From: CAWDPQ01 sp049642465
GTDB taxonomy: Bacteria; Acidobacteriota; Vicinamibacteria; Vicinamibacterales; 2-12-FULL-66-21
DNA: 8,286 nucleotides
Reading direction: 5' to 3'
Assembly: GCA_049642465.1 (NCBI GenBank)
Contig: JBAROV010000232.1
Location: 1 to 8,286, forward strand
Positions 1 through 4,871 of the stretch are shown here, one piece after another (the first letter of the stretch is position 1; each line of letters begins with the position of its first letter). The position numbers and the translations under genes are program-made. The notes below the pieces were generated by a model that saw nothing but the letters and a program-made list of their open reading frames with translations, made no database searches and was not told where the DNA came from.

Positions 1-269
1 GAGAACGTGTACGGATCCCACTCGACGAGAATCTGCCCCTGCTCGACCGCCTGGTTGTCCCGCACTTTCAGTCGCGCGCCGTAGACGATCGGGTAGTGCT
101 CACGATCGCGCCCCTTTGCGTCCTGAATGACGAGCGACCCCGTGCGGTTCATGACAATCAACTCGCCCGCCTGCTGCTCGGTGCTGCCCTTGGCCTCGAC
201 GACCTGCAGACCCTGGTAGCGAACCGTGCCGGCGTGCTTGGCGTCGAGCGTGGACTGCTCGGACACGCG
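1..269 (-). CDS. rpoC: Internal fragment of RNA polymerase beta' subunit (RpoC), lacking its 5' part and cut by the window edge
   Basis: Reading from about 269 down to base 1 there is an open frame of about 89 codons with no stop. Its translation matches the part of bacterial RpoC just after the trigger loop. Recognisable pieces are RVSEQSTLDAKHAGTVRY, GELIVMNRTGSLVIQDAKGR, YPIVYGARLKV and GQILVEWDPYTF. They line up with the E. coli beta' stretch that follows FHIGGAAS, which is the start of the trigger-loop insert SI3, a sandwich-barrel hybrid domain. The catalytic N-terminal two thirds, including the NADFDGD site and the trigger-loop motif, are absent. The upstream DNA is the 3' end of an ATPase gene, in the same frame but separated by its TGA stop. 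GTG at 266 could start a separate polypeptide, but I see no clear ribosome binding site. The frame runs off the left edge, so the rest of the C-terminus may be present. It could be a displaced rpoC end, a partial duplicate or an assembly join. The family call is firm; the gene's status is unknown. Confidence 0.88.
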
Positions 270-308
270 CGGACCAGATGTCTTCGTTTTCTGACGTGTG
301 CCTTTGGT

Positions 309-1430
309 TCAGTCTTCGTGGCTCTTGTGGGCAACCAATCGTGTTTCGCCATCTACCAGATCCAACACCACACTCCGAAACGACGAATGTTGCTCGATAA
401 GGCGTGCGAGTTGCGCGGAGTGGGTGGTAATCCACACTTGAGAGTACTTTGACGCTTCAACGATCATGCGAGCGAGGCCGTCGAGCAAGTCAGAGTGGAG
501 ACTCGTTTCTGGTTCGTTGAAGGCAAGAAGCGGCGGTTTGCGAGGGCTCATCAGAGCGGCTATTAGGCATAGGTATCGCAACGTCCCGTCCGAAAGTTCA
601 GAGACACCTAACGGCCTCGATATACCAGGAATGCTGAGGAGAATAGAAAAGCGGCCGCTCACAGTTTCGATGTTTAAATTTGCGCCTCTAAACGCCCGGC
701 TCAGTGCCTCCCGCAGTTCGTCCGAATTCCCATCCTCGATTATGGTCTGCAGGGCCGCGGCCAAATCACTTCCATCATGCGCAAGAAAGGGAGTTCTGAC
801 GCCGATTTGAGGTAACCTCAAGGCCGATTCACGAGTCGTGTCGAACTGATGGTAGAAGCGCCAGCCTGTTATCTCCTGTCGAAGTCGGAATAGTTCCGGA
901 TATAGGTGAGGCTCCTGCAATTGCGAGAGGACACCCTCATTCGATCCCAGGGTACCGGAGTAGGATGCACGCCGTCCGTTTACATCGCGAATCCAGGTTC
1001 CGGACGAAGAGCGTTCAAACAATGTTACGTGTTTGGATGAGAGATCAGTCGACACCTGCTCATACTTGATCTCCGGGTCGAGCTTGAATGCGGTCTGCGT
1101 CTCTCGGGTCTGTTGTGGCAGCCCGCAGCAGAATTCGTACGAAAAGCCTGCCGTTTTGATCGCGATTCTGAGGCGGACGGGCGACGATCGCGCTGACCCG
1201 ACGGAACGGGACCGGCGTGCGCCGGCCCAAAATACCGAGGCCATGCCCCCTTCTTCGCCGATCGCGCGGGCGAAGCCACCTAACGCAGTCTTGGCCAATA
1301 ACAAAATGGCCTGATACAAATTTGTCTTGCCAGAGCCATTCGGCCCAGTGATGACATTCAGTGGGGTCAGTTCGAGTCGAAGCTCACGAAGTGAGCGGTA
1401 GCCCGCTACGTGTAGCTGCTTGATTGCCAC
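309..1430 (-). CDS. Stand-alone AAA family ATPase (AAA_21 / RecF-SMC-like ABC-type fold)
   Basis: This 373-residue soluble protein has the full set of ABC-type ATPase motifs. It opens with GYRSLRELRLELTPLNVITG, has Walker A GPNGSGKT at 29-36, a signature-like SELSDGT at 277-283, Walker B LLAFNEPE at 301-308 followed by TSLH, and a switch histidine in TTHS at 335-338. Asn replaces the usual first acid of Walker B, but the Glu that would be catalytic is kept; I recall NEPE as common in this subfamily. There is no TOPRIM nuclease domain, so it is not a full OLD nuclease. The start is GTG at 1430: the in-frame upstream codons reach a TGA at 1457 with no other start, GAGG lies at 1445-1442, and the ATG at 1441 is in another frame. 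The C-terminus looks complete. Relatives occur alone or in phage-defence modules with a nuclease or toxin partner, but no partner is visible here. It lies about 490 bases after the RHS operon and probably has its own promoter. Its target is unknown. Confidence 0.9.
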   Translation of the reverse strand: MAIKQLHVAGYRSLRELRLELTPLNVITGPNGSGKTNLYQAILLLAKTALGGFARAIGEEGGMASVFWAGARRSRSVGSARSSPVRLRIAIKTAGFSYEFCCGLPQQTRETQTAFKLDPEIKYEQVSTDLSSKHVTLFERSSSGTWIRDVNGRRASYSGTLGSNEGVLSQLQEPHLYPELFRLRQEITGWRFYHQFDTTRESALRLPQIGVRTPFLAHDGSDLAAALQTIIEDGNSDELREALSRAFRGANLNIETVSGRFSILLSIPGISRPLGVSELSDGTLRYLCLIAALMSPRKPPLLAFNEPETSLHSDLLDGLARMIVEASKYSQVWITTHSAQLARLIEQHSSFRSVVLDLVDGETRLVAHKSHED

Positions 1431-1441
1431 GACGACAGCAT

Positions 1442-1445
1442 CCTC
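1442..1445 (-). promoter_or_regulatory. Ribosome binding site of the ATPase gene
   Basis: GAGG on the minus strand lies 11 bases before the GTG at 1430. The spacing is slightly long, but no other in-frame start exists between the stop at 1457 and this GTG, so it supports the chosen start. Confidence 0.45.
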
Positions 1446-1467
1446 AGAATGACCTCATTGCCCGCAT

Positions 1468-1497
1468 GTGAGATCGCCACGCTAGCGCGTGGCTCAC
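1468..1497. repeat. Inverted repeat (hairpin) upstream of the ATPase start
   Basis: GCCACGC (1476-1482), a four-base TAGC loop and GCGTGGC (1487-1493) form a perfect 7-bp stem. GTGA (1468-1471) and TCAC (1494-1497) can extend it across a four-base bulge. On the minus strand it would lie in the 5' leader of the ATPase mRNA, 38 bases before the GTG. No T-run follows on either strand, so it is not a standard intrinsic terminator. It may be an operator, an mRNA structure or chance. Confidence 0.5.
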
Positions 1498-1869
1498 GAC
1501 TCGTTCCCCGGGGTGGTCCGATTCGCTTAACTCATAGGCGGCGTAACTCGGCGCAGAGGTGAATGCACACGATCCGATAAACCTTGCGGCCGGGACCCTT
1601 GTTGTCGCGGCAGCGTCGGCGCTTCCTTGTCCACGCGCGGCGTTGATCCGCGCCGATCCGATTGGCATTTTGCGCACGCAGCAGACCACTGACACCGGCA
1701 CTCATTTCTGCTCCGGCGATTTTAGGTCGGCATTGGCCGCACCGCGCCTCAGGTATATCTTGCAACGTTATTCGGGATCAGTCAACGACGCAGCGTGTCC
1801 ACGCCTGACAAGCGCGACTCCGTGAACATGGCAACGTCCTGAAATCGCGGAGGTAGTCTAGTAGGGCGA

Positions 1870-1906
1870 CTCGCGAATGTGCGAGCCGATTAATTGGCGG
1901 CGCTCG
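1870..1906 (-). terminator. Possible hairpin ending the RHS operon transcript (weak)
   Basis: On the minus strand, 15-40 bases after the stop of the 75-residue gene, CGA-GC-GCCG (1906-1898) can pair with CGGCTCG (1888-1882) around an AT-rich loop. A second stem, CTCGC/GCGAG (1870-1874 with 1881-1885), overlaps it and would compete. There is no T-run, so intrinsic termination is doubtful. It could mark a Rho-type or processed 3' end. Confidence 0.25.
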
Positions 1907-1920
1907 AATAACACCTTATT

Positions 1921-2148
1921 CTATGAGTCCGCACCTGGTTCTAGCCCAGGATCGAGGTCTGGATAGTCTTGAACAATCGGCTTTATCATATCGAGGTAGA
2001 TCGCCGCCATCACGGTAGCCGTCTGCTTCCGGAAGTCTTTGAACTCTGATTCCGTCCCGACTGCCTGCACGAGCCGCAAAGTTTCGTTTAACGCTCCTGT
2101 CGCGGCGAGGAGCCCTTGGATCACTTTTTCAGTCATGTCCCTTGTCAT
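1921..2148 (-). CDS. Small helical protein after the RHS tail, candidate immunity protein
   Basis: A 75-residue acidic, probably all-helical cytosolic protein with no signal peptide and no cysteine. It begins MTRDMTEKVIQGLL. The centre has GTESEFKDFRKQTATVMAAI and the end has PIVQDYPDLDPGLEP. I chose ATG at 2148. It lies 17 bases after the RHS stop at 2166, with GGGGAG (2166-2161) 12 bases before it. A TTG at 2202 would give 93 residues and overlap the RHS gene, and an ATG at 2136 would give 71. The position, directly behind the variable 3' end of an RHS gene and co-oriented with it, is the standard place for the immunity gene of a polymorphic toxin. The EFKDFR...MIKPIV...HP/YPDL pattern resembles small hypothetical proteins I recall beside RHS genes in other bacteria, but I cannot name a family. 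The immunity role is inferred from context only. Confidence 0.65.
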   Translation of the reverse strand: MTRDMTEKVIQGLLAATGALNETLRLVQAVGTESEFKDFRKQTATVMAAIYLDMIKPIVQDYPDLDPGLEPGADS

Positions 2149-2160
2149 AGTTCCGTTTGA

Positions 2161-2166
2161 CTCCCC
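2161..2166 (-). promoter_or_regulatory. Ribosome binding site of the 75-residue gene, overlapping the RHS stop codon
   Basis: GGGGAG shares its first base with the last G of the RHS TAG stop, 12 bases before the ATG at 2148. The arrangement suggests translational coupling: ribosomes finishing the RHS frame would stop next to the start of the small gene. The spacing is longer than ideal. Confidence 0.4.
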
Positions 2167-2555
2167 TACGGCAAACCCGGACAGTTGAACTTCTTCAGGC
2201 AACGATCAAGGCACCAAAAGAACCTTTTACCATGGTCTGGCGTCGGAATTGCGTCGTCGCACTCTTCTTGAATGCACCACTGTCGCACGGCTTTGCATCG
2301 TTGCTTTTCGCATGCGGGATCGGTCAATGGGTCCGACGACGGCATTGGCAAGGATGATGACGCAGACGGACTGCACCACCCCCACCCGGATGCCAAACAT
2401 AACTTCTGGAACTGCTCCCAGTTGTGCTGCCAAATCCACACGTCGAATAGGACGATGGGCGCCCAGGGTGCAATGACGATCGGCCCTGGGCCTGGCATTG
2501 GACGAGGCATCGGCATCGGTACTGGGCGCGGCGTCGGCATCGGACGCGCCTGTGT
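2166..2555 (-). other. Variable C-terminal tip of the RHS protein (candidate toxin domain)
   Basis: This is the DNA for the tip after the DPFG motif. Its composition changes from Tyr/Thr/Gly-rich YD sequence to Pro-, Trp- and Cys-rich sequence. The 2482-2550 part is low complexity at DNA level, with GGCATCGG-like units on the plus strand. In RHS systems this boundary is where tips are exchanged by recombination. The toxin role is inferred from position alone. Confidence 0.5.
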
Positions 2556-2777
2556 GCCGAATGGATCCACCAAATTGGTCGGGCTGTCTTCTACATACGT
2601 GTAAAGATTCATTCCCCCGTAAAAACCTATTGGATCTTCCGACGTGAACCTCGCCTGTGTCGGCGCGTGATAGCGAGCGCGATAATAGTACAAACCTGTG
2701 CCGTCGTTTTCGCGACCTGTAAACTGGAACGCATTGGAACTAGTCGCTCCTGATGACGTCGTGTTTCCAAATGGATC
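2166..2777 (-). CDS. RHS protein, C-terminal segment: RHS core motif plus variable Pro/Cys-rich tail
   Basis: Back in the original frame, this 203-residue segment begins DPFGNTTSSGATSS. It has the RHS-associated core FTGRENDGTGLYYYRARYHA followed by FTSEDPIGFYGGMNLYTYV, ending NLVDPFG at 2556, where RHS cores end and the variable tip starts. The tip of about 129 residues has a Pro-Met/Pro-Arg linker (RPMPTPRPVPMPMPRPMPGP). A hydrophobic stretch PIVIAPWAPIVLFDVWIW comes next, able to insert in a membrane. The C-terminal domain has nine cysteines in about 73 residues, several spaced CxxxxC or CxxxC (CEKQRC, CIQEEC, CLDRC). No nuclease, deaminase or protease motif is apparent. Function is unknown; a disulfide-bonded or metal-binding toxin tip is one possibility. 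The next gene starts 17 bases later. Confidence 0.82.
   Translation of the reverse strand, partial: DPFGNTTSSGATSSNAFQFTGRENDGTGLYYYRARYHAPTQARFTSEDPIGFYGGMNLYTYVEDSPTNLVDPFGTQARPMPTPRPVPMPMPRPMPGPGPIVIAPWAPIVLFDVWIWQHNWEQFQKLCLASGWGWCSPSASSSLPMPSSDPLTDPACEKQRCKAVRQWCIQEECDDAIPTPDHGKRFFWCLDRCLKKFNCPGLP
2482..2550. repeat. Low-complexity short repeats encoding the Pro-Met/Pro-Arg linker
   Basis: Imperfect GGCATCGG/GGACG units repeat across about 70 bases; on the minus strand they encode alternating Pro with Met, Arg, Val or Thr. Such tracts can change length by slippage, which would lengthen or shorten the linker between RHS core and tip. Confidence 0.6.
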
Positions 2778-3639
2778 AAAACGTGTATTCGGTTTGGACC
2801 GTGCCTGCTGAGTTCGCCAGCGCGAGGGTACTTCCAAGGGCGTCCATCAGCAACGTAGTCGTGCTGGCCGCATCGGTCCGCGCGAATATTTGATCAATAC
2901 CCGCTCCGGTCAAGAAGTTTGCAGTAACCGTACCGCTACCGGATAGCTCCTGAACCAAATTGTCGCCATCATAGAGAAACCTCGTCGTCGTACCTCCAAC
3001 AGTCTTCGACCGTCGGCGTTCGAGCGCATCATAGCTGAAGGTCGCGGATGTCCCGCCAGTCAGGGCGGTCAGTTGGTTTCTCGCGTCCCACGTGTAGCTG
3101 CGAACGCCGTCGCTTGTCAGATTCCCATTTGAGTCATACGTGAAGGACGTTCCAGCCCACGTCGTGATCTGATTTGCGTCGTCGTACACCGCCGAGGCTA
3201 GAGAAGCAGGTAACGCTGTCCGCGCGTAAGTACCGGCGGCGCTCGTACGTCGGCCAGCTGCATCATACGTGTAACTCAGGGTACCGATTGTCGTGCCACT
3301 CAGCTTGTATGTGAGGCCCGCCAACTGCGAGTCGTCGTAGTATGTGGACTCGACTGCGATTCCGTTGGGGAGTGTCAGGGAACTTCTCCGACCCGCGCTG
3401 TCGTAAGTCATGGATACTGTTTGGGTACCCTGCGAGATAGCCGTTAATCGATCCGTGTCATCGTACGTATAAGATACGGCTGTCTGCCCGGCCACCTGCA
3501 TGGTTGACCGACGACTTGCCGCGTCGTGAGTGTATGTGATCGTGCCTTCGGGCGTGACTTCTTCTATCAGTCGATCGAGCAGATCGTAAGTGCGCGAAAT
3601 CGTGCCTGCTCCCGAATCTACTACCAGCGTCGTCCGATT
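2776..3639 (-). CDS. RHS protein, middle segment in the shifted frame (YD repeats)
   Basis: From AAT at 3639 this frame continues the YD repeats lost at 3621: NRTTLVVDSGAGTISRTYD, then VSYTYDDTDRLTAIS, MTYDSAGRRSSLTLP and FSYDALERRRSKTV. It ends with the typical pre-core pattern FLYDGDNLVQEL and LMDALGSTLALANSAGTVQT. The frame ends at TGA 2778-2776, just where EYTFDPFGN should be read; the extra T in the run at 2778-2781 causes the stop. The first ATG in this frame is at 3501, but no ribosome binding site makes independent translation likely. I read it as part of the single RHS gene. Confidence 0.8.
   Translation of the reverse strand, partial: NRTTLVVDSGAGTISRTYDLLDRLIEEVTPEGTITYTHDAASRRSTMQVAGQTAVSYTYDDTDRLTAISQGTQTVSMTYDSAGRRSSLTLPNGIAVESTYYDDSQLAGLTYKLSGTTIGTLSYTYDAAGRRTSAAGTYARTALPASLASAVYDDANQITTWAGTSFTYDSNGNLTSDGVRSYTWDARNQLTALTGGTSATFSYDALERRRSKTVGGTTTRFLYDGDNLVQELSGSGTVTANFLTGAGIDQIFARTDAASTTTLLMDALGSTLALANSAGTVQTEYTF
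2778..2781 (-). other. Frameshift site 2 in the RHS gene (T4, T3 expected)
   Basis: The minus strand reads ACG-TTTT-GATCC. With three Ts the frame gives EYTFDPFGN, the expected sequence; with four it hits TGA at once. This is a one-base insertion in a homopolymer. Confidence 0.8.
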
Positions 3640-4871
3640 CCCCCATCATACGTGGTGCTGATACTGCTCGCATAAGTGGGCGGGGTGCCGCTTGTGCCAA
3701 ATCCGATAAATGTCCCACGATCGAGCGCGTCATATGTATAGCTCGTTACCTGTCCCTTGCGGTCGGTCCAAGTCGTCATGTTACCGTTCAAGTCGTAGCT
3801 AAAGGACTCTTGACGCGTCAGAGGATCAGTTCGCGTGGCGATGCGGTCCATCGAGTCATACGTCCAAGTCGTCGTCTTGCCTCGTCCATCCGTCAATGTC
3901 AGTAGGTTTCCGTTGCCATCGTAGGTGAAGGTCGTTTCCGCGCCTACCGCGTCGATAGTGCTCGTGAGCCGGTTAGATGCATCGTATTCGAGGCGGGTGA
4001 TTTCTCCAGTAGCGTTAGTGTGACGCAGCACTCGGCCGGCGCCATCGGTTAATCGTGTCATCGTGTTACCCAGCGGCGTCTGTACGCTCACCAAGTCCCC
4101 ACGGTCGTAACCGAACGTCGTCGTTTTGGATAATGGGCTTGTAAACGATATCACCTGCCCCGCCGCGTTGGTCGAAAAGGTCGTCTGATGGTTGAGTGGA
4201 TCGGTCACAGCGGTCGGGCGCCCAAGGCTGTCATACGCGATCGTTGTCGTGTTATTGAGTGGATCCGTAACGGAGGTTAGGAGATTGTACGTCGCATCGT
4301 ACGTAAACGACGTCGTCACGGCATCAGAGGTCCCGTACAACCGCGTTATGTTGGCGACGTTGCCTTTGCTATCGTAGGTGTACCGGGTGACACGATTCAA
4401 CTCATCAGTCACAGTTTCAGTGAGATTGCTACCAGTCAGACGCGTATACGTCGTCGCCTGTTCGATAGACTGTCCCAACGCTACCGTGTCCGACGTCAGA
4501 AACCTGTCACTGTTGAAGGCCAGACGCCGCACGTAGCCACGTGGGTTCGTCACGTCCGCCTGCGTCACCTGCGATCCGTTGAGCGTGTACGAATAGTCGT
4601 AGACGCCGCCGTCAGCCATCGTTTGACGATCAACACGTCCGTTGACGTCGTACTCGTTGGTCACATAGGTGGTGTTTCTCGGATCCTTGATCGTCAGCAG
4701 GCGGTGTGCGATATCGTAGGTGTATTCCGTCACGCCACCACGCGCGTCGGTGACCTTCCACACCCGCCCGCTGCCGTCGTACTGGTACCCGACCGTCCGG
4801 CCGATGTTGTCCTTGGCCTGCGTCACGCGATTGGAACCGTCGTAGGTGAACGTGATCCATCGCCCGTTCGG
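2779..4871 (-). repeat. YD-repeat array (RHS repeats)
   Basis: Well over a dozen degenerate repeats of about 20 residues with a core like YTYDaaGRLt, running across frameshift 1. At DNA level they appear on the plus strand as recurring ATCGTA(G/C)GT or GTCATACGT-like pieces, too diverged for a DNA-level tandem array. The repeats would form the wall of the RHS barrel. Confidence 0.85.

Larger units (their letters stand above)
1431..1920. other. Gene-poor spacer between the small RHS-linked gene and the ATPase gene
   Basis: About 490 bases. Short open frames exist on both strands, for example 1444-1701 minus and 1559-1825 plus. They overlap each other, lack good ribosome binding sites and give no recognisable protein. 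The stretch contains inverted repeats at 1468-1497 and 1870-1906. The ATPase promoter would be expected here, but I find no convincing -35/-10 pair. I see no tRNA or other RNA gene. It could be a true intergenic region or the decayed remains of a gene. Confidence 0.5.

Noticed and set aside
309..1430. OLD-family nuclease or DNA repair RecF
   Set aside because: There is no TOPRIM domain and the protein is complete at 373 residues; its motifs and context do not match the housekeeping recF locus.
1444..1701. 85-codon minus-strand open frame before the ATPase gene
   Set aside because: No ribosome binding site or recognisable domain, overlapped by other frames on both strands, and it contains the hairpin at 1468-1497.
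1921..2202. TTG start at 2202 for the small gene (93 residues)
   Set aside because: It would overlap the RHS end by 37 bases without a clear ribosome binding site, and its first 18 codons look like RHS tail read in another frame; ATG 2148 fits better.
3458..3733. 91-codon minus-strand frame spanning frameshift 1
   Set aside because: It is the third frame, neither of the two that carry YD motifs, and its His/Arg/Ser-rich translation is meaningless.
2600..4871. CRISPR-like or tandem DNA array
   Set aside because: The recurring short pieces are diverged codons of YD repeats, with no constant repeat length and no unique spacers.
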